From Halomonas sp. CH40 (lineage in GTDB: Bacteria > Pseudomonadota > Gammaproteobacteria > Pseudomonadales > Halomonadaceae): a DNA stretch of 64,000 bases. Location: the NCBI GenBank assembly GCA_041875495.1, contig CP112982.1:2046001-2110000 (forward strand), given 5' to 3'. The notes under the pieces are model-generated. The model had not been told where the DNA came from and searched no databases. It was given only the letters and a program-made list of their open reading frames with translations. Positions 27,069-35,464 of this stretch are shown here, piece after piece; within the stretch, counting starts at the first letter, position 1; every line of letters starts with the position of its first letter. Position numbers and translations under genes: made by a program.

Positions 27069-28010
27069 ATGCTGGGATTCCTGCAGGGGTTTTCCTATGG
27101 TCTGTTCATGACCTGTCTGCCCTGGTTGCTGGTAGGGCTGTATAATCCCAGGCTGGCGCTTGCCGTCAGCGCTCCCAACCGTTTGCAGGTCATCCTGCGC
27201 TACTGCCTGGGTATTCCCTTTCTGAGCATGCTGCTGTGGCTAACCTCCTTGTGGGGTGGCTTCAGCCCTAGCCTGGTGGGTTGGCTGGTAGGCATTGTGG
27301 CCATTCCCATTGCGCTGCCTATTGAACGCAAACTACGTGGCTGGCTGGCACAACGTCGTGAACGGCGTCACCAGCAACAGATGGACTCAGAGGCACGCAA
27401 GCGGCGCGCTCAGCAGGAACGCACGGCGTCTGAAGCCGGTGTCCGAGTGCTTGACCCGGACCACCCGCCTGAAAACGCCGACGAACTGGTGCTGGCCATG
27501 TGCCAGGCCAAGCAGCGCCTGCTCGATGTGCAGCGGCCTGACCTGGCGATACTGCCTGACCGCCTGTACAGCCGTTACCGGCATGTTATGGAGGTACTCG
27601 GGGAGCGTTTCCACAGCGGTGAACTGGCGTTTGAGCGCTCTCGCGGGCTGGTTAGCCAGGTGTGTTATGGCGCCATTGATACCTTTACTAGCATGGCATC
27701 CCAGTCGCGTGGCGTGGTCAGCGTGGATGGCCACTATGTGCGCGCACGCCTCTCCCGGGAAGGCCAACGCCTCAGCCATGAAGAACGCACTGCTCTGCAG
27801 CGGCGTCTGGATCTGCTCAACGAAACCGAGCAACGCCTGAAGGGGCTCACCGCGCAGATTGAATCGGCGCTGACCGTGCTAGACGATACCGCCGTTTCCA
27901 TGGCGCAGATTGAAACAGCTCGCCCGCAGGCCTCGGTGACCACTGAACAAGCACTGGAAGATCTACGCCGCTTTGTTGAAGGCGCGGATCGCTATGCCCG
28001 CAGGGATTAA
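27069..28010 (+). CDS. Membrane coiled-coil protein paired with TelA
   Basis: A 313-residue protein not assigned to a named family with certainty. Three hydrophobic segments fill residues 1-90, then a strongly charged Arg/Gln/Glu helix (about 95-125) and a mostly helical cytoplasmic domain with a coiled coil near 235-275. In Firmicutes, TelA-like proteins are paired with XpaC-like membrane proteins, and this gene takes the same place. GTG 27063 is also in frame, but AAGGA at 27055-27059 is spaced 9 bases from ATG 27069, so I use 27069. The stop is 14 bases before telA. Confidence 0.75.
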   Translation: MLGFLQGFSYGLFMTCLPWLLVGLYNPRLALAVSAPNRLQVILRYCLGIPFLSMLLWLTSLWGGFSPSLVGWLVGIVAIPIALPIERKLRGWLAQRRERRHQQQMDSEARKRRAQQERTASEAGVRVLDPDHPPENADELVLAMCQAKQRLLDVQRPDLAILPDRLYSRYRHVMEVLGERFHSGELAFERSRGLVSQVCYGAIDTFTSMASQSRGVVSVDGHYVRARLSREGQRLSHEERTALQRRLDLLNETEQRLKGLTAQIESALTVLDDTAVSMAQIETARPQASVTTEQALEDLRRFVEGADRYARRD

Positions 28011-28024
28011 CCCAAGGAGATGCC

Positions 28025-29197
28025 ATGAATCAGCCAGCCGATGACAACCGCCGCCTTTCGCTGCCGCCGGTTGAAGACATTGCCGCCTCTGTAACCTCTG
28101 AATCTGCCGATAGTGACCCTGAGCTTGAGGCGATGGCGAACCGCTTTGTCGCGGATATTCTCGCTACAGACGATCAGGACACACTGGCTCGTCAGCGTCA
28201 GGCCGTAGACGACATGGGGCTTGAGTTACAGCAGCAGGCGGCCCACCGCAGTGCCATGCTACAAACACCGCTGCGCCAACTGGCGCATCAGGGCGATGAA
28301 GGCGGCCCGGTGGCCAAGGCGCTGAACGACCTGCGCGGACGCATGGAAGGGCTTGATCCATCCCGTCACCGCCTGGCGCCGAGCGCCTTTGATCGGGTGG
28401 TTGCCATTATCCCCGGCCTTGATAGCCGACTGCAGCGCTACTTCCGCAAGTTCGAGAACGCCCAGCAGGCGCTCGATGCCATTATCGACGAACTGGAAAG
28501 CGGCCGTGATATGCTGTATCGCGATAACCTTACTCTGAATGATGATCAGCAGGCCTTGAATAAGATCCTGTCTGAACTGAATCGTCAGGTTGCTCTTGGC
28601 CGCCTGATCGACCAGCGCCTGCAGGAGGAAATACGCACCCTTGACGACACGGCTTCCCAGCGCCAGTTCATCGAGGAAGAACTGCTCTTCCCTCTCCGTC
28701 AGCGCATTGTGGATCTTCAGCAACAGCAGGCGGTCAGCCAGCAGGGTGTACTGGCGTTGGAAGTGATCATCCGCAATAACCGCGAACTGATACGCGGCGT
28801 GGACAGAGCCATTAATGTGACCGTCTCGGCGCTGACCGTGGCCGTCACAGTGGCCATGGGCATGGCCAACCAGCGCCTGGTGCTGAACCGTATTGAAGCG
28901 CTGAACACCACTACCTCGCAGATGATTGGCGGCACGGCTAAGACCTTGCGCCAGCAGGGCGTGGATATCCAACAGCGCGCCTCATCGGCCATGCTGGATA
29001 TGCAGGTGCTGGAGGAAGCCTTTGGTGACGTCATGGGAGCGATTGATGACCTGTCCAGCTACCGTCAGCAGGCCCTGCCCCAGCTTGATGAGCAGATCGA
29101 CCGCTTGGCAGCTCTCTCCCGGCAGGGCAATGCCGCTATCGAACGCCTCCAGGAAGGCAACCAGCTGCAGCCAAGCCGCGGGCGCTCTGATGATTGA
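28025..29197 (+). CDS. TelA/KlaA-family toxic anion resistance protein
   Basis: A 390-residue soluble helical protein of the TelA family, which is linked to tellurite resistance and, by location, to envelope stress. Family features are the long central helices with NLTLNDDQQALNKIL, the NNRELIRGVDRAINVTVSALTVAVTVAM block and a C-terminal helix around VLEEAFGDVMGAIDDL. AAGGAG precedes the ATG. It probably works with the membrane protein encoded 14 bases upstream. Direct tellurite resistance is not established for most members. Confidence 0.85.
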   Translation: MNQPADDNRRLSLPPVEDIAASVTSESADSDPELEAMANRFVADILATDDQDTLARQRQAVDDMGLELQQQAAHRSAMLQTPLRQLAHQGDEGGPVAKALNDLRGRMEGLDPSRHRLAPSAFDRVVAIIPGLDSRLQRYFRKFENAQQALDAIIDELESGRDMLYRDNLTLNDDQQALNKILSELNRQVALGRLIDQRLQEEIRTLDDTASQRQFIEEELLFPLRQRIVDLQQQQAVSQQGVLALEVIIRNNRELIRGVDRAINVTVSALTVAVTVAMGMANQRLVLNRIEALNTTTSQMIGGTAKTLRQQGVDIQQRASSAMLDMQVLEEAFGDVMGAIDDLSSYRQQALPQLDEQIDRLAALSRQGNAAIERLQEGNQLQPSRGRSDD

Positions 29198-29238
29198 ACC
29201 GCCAGAAAACAACCGCTTTACAGACCCCCAGCTTGACG

Positions 29239-29263
29239 AATTCCGCGCTTGAAGCGCGGAATT
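29239..29263. repeat. 25-base near-perfect palindrome after telA
   Basis: Arms AATTCCGCGCTT (29239-29250) and AAGCGCGGAATT (29252-29263) around a single G. It lies 42 bases after telA and 137 before the helicase gene. It could end the telA transcript, but no T run follows; a protein-binding role is equally possible. Confidence 0.6.
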
Positions 29264-29400
29264 GTAAATTGATCATCGCGGTAGAGCGCTTTATCTGGCA
29301 AACTTCGCTGCCGCGAAGATGAACCTTCCTCGCCTTTGAACCTTATGCTCAGCGACAGCGCCACTGCGTGCCTTGCTTGTTGAGCGCTTGCGGAGAACGC

Positions 29401-30654
29401 ATGAGCTTTTCTGAACTTGGTCTGCACGACGATTTACTCCGCGCGGTGACCGCGCAAGGCTATACCCAACCTACCCCTATTCAACAAAAGGCCATTCCGG
29501 TTGTCCTGGAAGGCCGTGACATGCTGGCCAGCGCCCAGACGGGCACCGGCAAGACCGCTGGCTTCACACTGCCGATGCTACAGCGCCTGGCCGGTGGTAA
29601 AAAACCCGGCAAACGCCAGGTAAGGGCCCTGGTACTTACCCCGACCCGTGAACTTGCCGCTCAGGTAGGCGAAAGCGTCAGCGTATATGGCCAGCATTTA
29701 TCGCTACGCTCGCACATTATCTTTGGTGGCGTGGGCCAACAGCCCCAGGTGGATGCGCTAAAAGCCGGGCTTGATGTGCTGGTGGCCACCCCGGGCCGGC
29801 TGCTTGACCTGCACCAGCAGGGCCATGTGGATCTTTCCAGCGTCGAGATCCTGGTGCTGGATGAAGCCGATCGTATGCTCGACATGGGCTTTATCCACGA
29901 TATCAAGCGGCTGTTACGTTTGGTGCCCAAAAAGCGCCAGAACCTGCTGTTTTCAGCGACCTTCTCCAATGAGATTCAGGCGCTGGCCCAACAGCTTCTG
30001 GATAACCCGGCGCTGATCGAAGTAGCCCCGCGTAATACCACCGCCGAAAAAATCCTGCAGACGGTTTACCGGGTCGATCGCGACCAGAAGCGTCACCTGC
30101 TGGCGCATCTGATTCAGCAACACGGCTGGTTCCAGGTGTTGGTGTTTACGCGCACCAAGCATGGTGCCAACCGCCTTGCGGAACAGCTTTCCAAGCAGGA
30201 TATCCCGGCCATGGCGATTCACGGCAATAAAAGCCAGGGCGCCAGAACCCGTGCCTTGGGTGCGTTCAAAAGCGGTGACCTGCAGGTATTGGTAGCCACA
30301 GATATTGCCGCTCGCGGACTGGATATCAACGAACTGCCCCATGTGGTGAATTTTGACTTGCCCAATGTCGCCGAAGACTATGTTCATCGCATTGGCCGGA
30401 CAGGTCGCGCTGGCAGCAACGGCGAAGCGGTATCCCTGGTCTGTGTTGATGAGCACGGTTTGTTAAGCGGTATCGAACGCCTGATCAAGCAGAACCTGCC
30501 CAAACGCATTGAACCCGGCTTTGAGCCTGACCCTAACGCCAAGCCCGAGCCCATCGAGAATGGCCGTCGTGGCCAGCAGCAGCCTCGCGCCAAGCGTAAA
30601 ACCGACGGCCAAGGCGCAAAAGCCGACGGCCAGCGCCGCCGCGCCCGCCGCTAG
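29401..30654 (+). CDS. DEAD-box RNA helicase, RhlE-like
   Basis: ATP-dependent RNA helicase of 417 residues. Motifs in order: Q-motif [10 protein letters not shown], motif [33 protein letters not shown] as [17 protein letters not shown], and helicase C motifs [11 protein letters not shown] and [11 protein letters not shown] basic, low-complexity tail of about 60 residues follows, as in RhlE proteins that bind RNA loosely. An in-frame start at 29368 exists, but GGAG directly before ATG 29401 and the typical MSFSELGL start favour 29401. Confidence 0.92.
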   Translation: MSFSELGLHDDLLRAVTAQGYTQPTPIQQKAIPVVLEGRDMLASAQTGTGKTAGFTLPMLQRLAGGKKPGKRQVRALVLTPTRELAAQVGESVSVYGQHLSLRSHIIFGGVGQQPQVDALKAGLDVLVATPGRLLDLHQQGHVDLSSVEILVLDEADRMLDMGFIHDIKRLLRLVPKKRQNLLFSATFSNEIQALAQQLLDNPALIEVAPRNTTAEKILQTVYRVDRDQKRHLLAHLIQQHGWFQVLVFTRTKHGANRLAEQLSKQDIPAMAIHGNKSQGARTRALGAFKSGDLQVLVATDIAARGLDINELPHVVNFDLPNVAEDYVHRIGRTGRAGSNGEAVSLVCVDEHGLLSGIERLIKQNLPKRIEPGFEPDPNAKPEPIENGRRGQQQPRAKRKTDGQGAKADGQRRRARR

Positions 30655-30815
30655 CAGTTACCAGCTTGCCTAAGGCCTGCCAGCCCTAGCGGTTAGATGT
30701 GGGGCTAGGTATGAGGATGGGTGTGAGCTTTGGCTAGCAAATTTCAATATTGCAGCGGTTCACACTTGTCCCTAGCCGATTGGGGGTTAACGCAGATTCT
30801 TGCTCAAAGGAGATT

Positions 30816-31106
30816 CTACCAGCGTTTAGGCGAGCGTCGGGAGGCATGAAAAACACGGAGAATCTCAATACGGTTTAATCGAGGCCTGACGCGATAGGGA
30901 ATGATATAGCGGGTATCAGGAACAACCAGCTCACGAGTGCCATGGATGCGACCTGGCTTGCCCATGGCAGGGTTGTCGGGCAGTAGGTTGACGGAATCGA
31001 AGATCCTCTGAACGACGAGTTTTGCTGCTGCAGAGTCTTCTTGAGCAATGTAGTCTGCTTCGCCATTGAGGTTATGGAGCGCTTTGCTAAGCCATTTAAC
31101 CTGCAT
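30816..31106 (-). CDS. ParE/RelE-family toxin
   Basis: A 96-residue toxin of the RelE/ParE superfamily: MQVKWLSKALHNLNGEADYIAQED is the ParE N terminus, PGRIHGTRELVVPDTRYIIPYRV is the core strand pair, and IEILRVFHASRRSP closes the fold. ParE toxins poison DNA gyrase; the RelE branch cleaves mRNA on the ribosome; the PDTRYIIPYRV form fits ParE better. It overlaps the antitoxin gene by 11 bases, so the two are co-translated. ATG 31106 is chosen over an upstream in-frame start at 31124. Confidence 0.9.
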   Translation of the reverse strand: MQVKWLSKALHNLNGEADYIAQEDSAAAKLVVQRIFDSVNLLPDNPAMGKPGRIHGTRELVVPDTRYIIPYRVRPRLNRIEILRVFHASRRSPKRW

Positions 31107-31338
31107 TAACGCCCCATTTGGCAAATGTCTTGTTTACGTCCTGATCACTGGCGAAATCACCATTGTCAGCTTCCTTGATGGCGCCTTCGATCTCTTGAAT
31201 CTGCCACTCGTTCAACTCGATGAAGTCTCGCAGTGCTTCGGCAGCCAGGAAGGACTTGGATCGGTGGGTGGCTTCGGCCAGCTGTTCAAGTCGTTGCTTT
31301 AGATCAACTTCTAAGCGAATAGTCATGGTGGTAGACAT
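31096..31338 (-). CDS. Ribbon-helix-helix antitoxin
   Basis: An 80-residue CopG/ParD-like antitoxin. Residues 4-45 form a ribbon-helix-helix DNA-binding domain (MTIRLEVDLKQRLEQLAEAT, then RSKSFLAAEAL), and the acidic C-terminal half (EIEGAIKEADNGDFASDQD) would wrap the toxin. GAGGTG precedes the ATG. It lies upstream of the toxin, the usual order, and two short direct repeats upstream are candidate operators. Confidence 0.9.
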   Translation of the reverse strand: MSTTMTIRLEVDLKQRLEQLAEATHRSKSFLAAEALRDFIELNEWQIQEIEGAIKEADNGDFASDQDVNKTFAKWGVNAG

Positions 31339-31356
31339 GCGAGCACCTCAAAGTGA

Positions 31357-31372
31357 GTACAATGTGTACAAT
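31357..31372. promoter_or_regulatory. Tandem operator of the toxin-antitoxin pair
   Basis: GTACAAT occurs twice (31357-31363 and 31366-31372) with 9-base spacing, 19 bases before the antitoxin start. Ribbon-helix-helix dimers commonly bind such short tandem repeats. Confidence 0.5.
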
Positions 31373-31401
31373 CTAGCACAAGCAAAAAGGCGCATCTAGC
31401 C

Positions 31402-31434
31402 AAGGACCGTATCATGAATGATGATACGGTCCTT
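31402..31434. terminator. Perfect 14-base hairpin between prpD and the TA pair
   Basis: AAGGACCGTATCAT, a five-base GAATG loop, then ATGATACGGTCCTT followed by TT. It lies 38 bases after the prpD stop and would end prpD transcription on the minus strand, shielding the TA operon. The T-rich side is on the plus strand, so it would be a stronger terminator in that direction, where no gene points at it. Confidence 0.7.
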
Positions 31435-31471
31435 TTGTATTTAAAGTGTTTAAAAGACACTGCCACGATGC

Positions 31472-32956
31472 TCAGATCATCAATAAATCCATAAATTTAT
31501 TGACTGGGTAAGCCTCAAGGCGTGCGGGCTCCTTGCACAGCTCAAAAATCTCATCCGTGCGCCCGTGGGGGAAACGCGTTGCCAAGTTACGCCTGAACTT
31601 TTTCTCCAGCTCCTTGATCCCTTCAGCACGCCGCCGCCGATGCCCGATAGGATATTCAACCGCGATCTTGTCTGTGGCACTACCATCGTTGAAAAACACT
31701 TGGATAGCATTGGCAATCGAGCGTTTTTCCGGGTCGTGATAATCCCTGGAATAGCCCTCGTCCTCGACCACTTCCATCTTGTCACGCAACTGATCAATGA
31801 TCGGATGACTGGCATGGAAATCATCTTCGTAATGTTCAGCCACCAGGTCGCCAAAGGCTAACGGCACGGCGGTCATATACTGCAGACAGTGATCCCGATC
31901 AGCGGGATTGGCCAAGGCGCCCGACTTGGAAATGATACGAATGGCTGAGTCATGGGTCGTCAGCACAATCCGGCTGATATCACTCAGGCGATCTTTCACC
32001 TGAGGGTGCAGGGTGACCGCTGCCTCACAGGCCGTCTGGGCGTGAAACTCGGCCGGAAAGGAAATCTTGAACAGAATGTGCTCCATCACATAGCTGCCAA
32101 AGTCACGCTGAAAGCTGAACCGGCGCGCTGGCTCGGGTTTCAATGCCAGATCTTTATTGGTCTGACTGAACAGCACATCGTAGAAGCCCCATTGGGGTGC
32201 CGTCAGCGCACCTGGAATGCCCATTTCGCCGCGCATGGCAATATCGGCAAGGCGCACGCCTCGGGAAGTCGCATCACCTGCCGCCCAGCTCTTGCGAGAC
32301 CCCGCGTTGGGGGCATGGCGGTAAGTGCGCAGGCTCTGGCCATCCACCCAGGCGTGTGAAAGAGCAGACAGTAGCTGCTCACGGTTGGCCCCCATCATTT
32401 TGGCCGTCACCGCCGTCGTCGCTACTTTCACTAACACCACATGATCGAGACCCACGCGATTAAAGGAATTATCCAGCGCGAGAATCCCCTGAATTTCGTG
32501 TGCCATGATCATGGCTTCCAGCACATCGCGCATGGTCAGTGGTTGGCCACCTTCTGCCAGCCTCTTCTGGGAAAGATGATCCGCCACCGCCAGGATACCG
32601 CCCAGGTTATCGGAAGGGTGCCCCCACTCTGCCGCCAGCCAGGTGTCGTTATAATCCAGCCAGCGAATGATGGCGCCAATATCCCAGGCGGCTTTTACCG
32701 GATCGAGACGAAAGGAAGTGCCAGGAACCCGCGCCCCATGGGGCACCATGGTTCCCTCCACCAGCGGCCCCAGGTGCTTGGTACATTCCGGAAAACGTAA
32801 CGCCAGCAGGCCACAGCCCAGGGTGTCCATCAAACAGTTGCGGGCAGTATCCCAGGCTTCACTGCTGTTAATCGTGTAGCCAAGCACGTAATCCGCGATT
32901 TTCTGCAATTCGTCATCGTAATCCGGACGAACATTGGTTTCGACAGTCGCGCTCAT
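31472..32956 (-). CDS. prpD: 2-methylcitrate dehydratase
   Basis: MmgE/PrpD-family dehydratase of 494 residues (E. coli PrpD is 483) that converts 2-methylcitrate to 2-methylaconitate in propionate breakdown. Conserved blocks include [41 protein letters not shown] and [19 protein letters not shown]. Propionyl-CoA is made from valine, whose pathway lies 8 kb away, which fits. However, prpB, prpC, acnD and prpF are not in the window, so this is either a second copy or a separated gene. A four-unit tandem repeat lies just upstream. Confidence 0.9.
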   Translation of the reverse strand: MSATVETNVRPDYDDELQKIADYVLGYTINSSEAWDTARNCLMDTLGCGLLALRFPECTKHLGPLVEGTMVPHGARVPGTSFRLDPVKAAWDIGAIIRWLDYNDTWLAAEWGHPSDNLGGILAVADHLSQKRLAEGGQPLTMRDVLEAMIMAHEIQGILALDNSFNRVGLDHVVLVKVATTAVTAKMMGANREQLLSALSHAWVDGQSLRTYRHAPNAGSRKSWAAGDATSRGVRLADIAMRGEMGIPGALTAPQWGFYDVLFSQTNKDLALKPEPARRFSFQRDFGSYVMEHILFKISFPAEFHAQTACEAAVTLHPQVKDRLSDISRIVLTTHDSAIRIISKSGALANPADRDHCLQYMTAVPLAFGDLVAEHYEDDFHASHPIIDQLRDKMEVVEDEGYSRDYHDPEKRSIANAIQVFFNDGSATDKIAVEYPIGHRRRRAEGIKELEKKFRRNLATRFPHGRTDEIFELCKEPARLEAYPVNKFMDLLMI

Positions 32957-32984
32957 CCTGTTGACTCCTTAGTATTTACAGTAT

Positions 32985-33046
32985 AGATGTTTGAAATCTA
33001 GATGTTTAAAACCTAGGCAGTTGAAAACCTAGGTAGTTGAAAACTA
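32985..33046. repeat. Four-unit tandem repeat upstream of prpD
   Basis: Four degenerate 15-16-base units run head to tail: AGATGTTTGAAATCT (32985), AGATGTTTAAAACCT (33000), AGGCAGTTGAAAACCT (33015) and AGGTAGTTGAAAACTA (33031). Each shares AGnnnnTTnAAAnCT and is itself weakly palindromic. The array ends 29 bases before the prpD start codon and lies between two divergent genes, so it could be a regulator-binding array or a slipped-strand repeat. Confidence 0.75.
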
Positions 33047-33123
33047 AGCTCCGAAAGTAAACTTTTAATACTTGTTTATCAGCGTAGCATCGTTATTGGC
33101 AAGGGTCTGTAGCAAGGGGTTCC

Positions 33124-34419
33124 ATGATGGATGAAGTCACCAATCAGTTTATGGCGAACAATCAGACAACGATCGACCTGGCCGTTGCTCTAATGCTGGG
33201 GGCCATTATTGGCCTGGAACGAGGCTGGGGTGCCAAGGGGCAAGCCTCTGGCGAGCGGATCGCCGGCATACGAACCTATGCATTAATTGGCCTGCTGGGT
33301 GGTGTTGCCGCGCTGCTGAGCGTGGAGGTCACCGAGTGGGCCTTTCCGGTACTGCTGGTCAGCGTCGTCGCCTTTGCGCTTGTCGCTTTCCATGAACGGC
33401 TGACACATATTCGCAACTTCAGCATCACCGGCGCGATCAGTATGGTGCTCACTTTCTGTTATGGTGCCATTGCCGTTGCCATTGACCCGGCAATCGCAAC
33501 CGCCGCTGCCGTGGTGACGGCACTGATTCTGGACAACAAACAGGAAATTCACGGGCTATTAGAAAAGTTACAGGAACACGAACTGGATGCGGCACTGAAG
33601 CTGCTGGCCATTTCGGTGGTCATGCTGCCTTTGCTACCCAGTCAGGATCTGGGCCCGGGGGGCGTGCTCAACCCGCGTGAAATCTGGTGGATGGTGGTGC
33701 TGATCGCCTCGGTGTCTTTCGTCGGCTACTTTGCGATCCGCCTGGCAGGTACTCGCAAGGGGATTCTGTTTACCAGCCTGTTTGCTGGCTTGAGTTCCTC
33801 GACCGCCTTGACGCTTCACTATGCCAGACAATCCAGGCTGTCACCCGATATCAACCCGCAGTTTGCCTGCGGCATCCTGATCGCCTGTGGCACCATGTTT
33901 CCGCGTATATTGATCTATTGCGCGTTAATCAGCCCGGCGCTGTTGCCCAGGCTGGTGTGGCCGGTGGTAGTGATGACCCTGCTGCTCTATGTGCCTGCCC
34001 TGATTATCTGGAAGCGCTACGCCGGGCGCCTCAACGTCAGCCGGCCGGAACTGACCCAGAACCCGCTGGATCTGAAACCGGCACTATTGTTCGGGATTCT
34101 CCTGGTAGGAATTCTCCTCCTCGGAGAATTCTTGCAGTCCTGGCTGGGCGAGTTGGGTATTTATATGCTGGCGGCGACATCGGGTATCGCCGACGTCGAC
34201 GCCATCACCCTTTCTCTGACCCGGATGTCTCAGGAGTCTCTTGCCCAGCAGACGGCTGTCCTGGGTATTGTGATCGCCGCGGCCACCAATAATCTGGTGA
34301 AGTCTGGTATTGCCTGGGCGGTCGGCCAGAGAGCACTGGGAATCAAGGTCGCCGGCCCTATGCTGATGTCTCTGGTCGCAGGGCTAACGGTGGCCTGGCT
34401 TCAAGGCAGCGGTAGTTAG
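33124..34419 (+). CDS. MgtC/SapB and DUF4010 membrane protein
   Basis: A 431-residue inner-membrane protein with about 11 hydrophobic segments. The N-terminal MgtC/SapB-like part has MLGAIIGLERGW and GERIAGIRTYALIGLLGG; the C-terminal DUF4010 part has FAGLSSSTALTLHYAR and ATSGIADVDAITLSLTRM. The function is not known; MgtC relatives relate to Mg2+ stress and ATP synthase. ATG 33127 directly follows ATG 33124 and is an equal candidate. Its stop overlaps the convergent DUF1456 gene by four bases. Confidence 0.85.
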   Translation: MMDEVTNQFMANNQTTIDLAVALMLGAIIGLERGWGAKGQASGERIAGIRTYALIGLLGGVAALLSVEVTEWAFPVLLVSVVAFALVAFHERLTHIRNFSITGAISMVLTFCYGAIAVAIDPAIATAAAVVTALILDNKQEIHGLLEKLQEHELDAALKLLAISVVMLPLLPSQDLGPGGVLNPREIWWMVVLIASVSFVGYFAIRLAGTRKGILFTSLFAGLSSSTALTLHYARQSRLSPDINPQFACGILIACGTMFPRILIYCALISPALLPRLVWPVVVMTLLLYVPALIIWKRYAGRLNVSRPELTQNPLDLKPALLFGILLVGILLLGEFLQSWLGELGIYMLAATSGIADVDAITLSLTRMSQESLAQQTAVLGIVIAAATNNLVKSGIAWAVGQRALGIKVAGPMLMSLVAGLTVAWLQGSGS

Positions 34420-34889
34420 TTGCCAGGGCTCTCGGGGCGCATCTGGCGCTGAATGCCCAACAGGAAATTACGCAGGATCTGATCTTTGCACTCCCGGTAA
34501 TTCTTATGGCTGGGTTTACGGAAAAAGGCACTTAGCTCATGGTGACTTAACGGCAAGTCAACCTGCTCAAACACCGCCAGAATATCGTCAGCTTTCAGGT
34601 TTAACGCAATGCGCAGCTTCTGGAAGACCATATTGTTAGTTAAATGTGTTTCCGGCTTAGGTGCCGCCCCATCCCGCTTGCCGCGCTTGAAACTGATAAA
34701 GCCGTTAAGAAACGCAGCTAATTCTCTGTCTTTCATGGTAATGAAGTCGTCATCCTCATCTTTTTTCAACCAGGCAGACACCTGGGCTGGCGTCACCTGG
34801 CTATCGGCAAGCGCGAAGATATCTACCATGGTGTTATCCTTGATATCAAAGGCATAGCGGATACGGCGGAGAATATCATTATTGGTCAA
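34416..34889 (-). CDS. DUF1456 (YehS-like) protein
   Basis: A 157-residue cytoplasmic protein made of two repeats of the DUF1456 fold: NDILRRIRYAFDIKDNTMVDIFAL (about 3-70) and NNMVFQKLRIALNLKADDILAVF (about 85-150). The family is widespread and uncharacterised. The start is TTG at 34889 with AGGA about 9 bases upstream; the family N terminus agrees and no ATG is near. It overlaps the upstream gene by 11 bases, so translation of the two is coupled. Confidence 0.85.
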   Translation of the reverse strand: MTNNDILRRIRYAFDIKDNTMVDIFALADSQVTPAQVSAWLKKDEDDDFITMKDRELAAFLNGFISFKRGKRDGAAPKPETHLTNNMVFQKLRIALNLKADDILAVFEQVDLPLSHHELSAFFRKPSHKNYRECKDQILRNFLLGIQRQMRPESPGN

Positions 34890-35322
34890 AATTGGGTTCC
34901 TGGCCTTGGGTTAACTGATCAAGCAATTCATCTATTTCTGCTTTCAGGTCATTATCTTCGATCTTATGCGCACTGGCTTTGGCCTGCTGGAGGTTTTGAA
35001 TGGCAGCCTCTGGCTGACCTGTTTCTACCTGTAATGTTGCCATGGAAAAACCTATCGAAGCGATATGATCTTTAGATGACATGGCAACGGCTTTGTCCAG
35101 CGCTTTCTGGTAGATCAATAACGCCTCATCCAACGCTTCGGTGAAGTCAGCCAGGGTTTCCCATTGTTCAGGGTGATCTTTCTCGCTATTTTCATTGGCG
35201 AGGCAAAGCGCCTTCAGGTCTGCATAAAGCGCATCAAAAGACGCTCGGTCATCCTTGGCAGCGGCTTTCATCAGCTTTTCAGCCAGCTCATACACTGCTT
35301 TGTAGATTTTGGTATTAATCAT
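34879..35322 (-). CDS. Helical TPR-like protein of unknown function
   Basis: A 147-residue, acidic, almost wholly helical protein. The stretch ALDEALLIYQKALDKAVAMSSKDHIASIGFSMATLQVETGQPEAAIQNLQQAK reads as one or two TPR-like helix pairs. No signal peptide or membrane segment is seen. I do not recognise a named family. The 11-base overlap with the DUF1456 gene suggests that the two proteins act together. Confidence 0.75.
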   Translation of the reverse strand: MINTKIYKAVYELAEKLMKAAAKDDRASFDALYADLKALCLANENSEKDHPEQWETLADFTEALDEALLIYQKALDKAVAMSSKDHIASIGFSMATLQVETGQPEAAIQNLQQAKASAHKIEDNDLKAEIDELLDQLTQGQEPNFDQ

Positions 35323-35464
35323 TCATTGCTCTCTGTTACACCTTTCTGTTTTGGCTTAACCACTGTTTAATCTGTATCCAGCTTAAATAGTAGAGGTTTA
35401 TCTGTTTGTTCACCAAGCTGTTCCAATGACAACACAACATTGCCTGCTTTCTGGCAAGTTAGCA

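Noticed and set aside
30655..30815. Small RNA or terminator after the helicase gene
   Set aside because: Only a weak AGCCC/GGGCT pairing with a long loop and no T run is visible.
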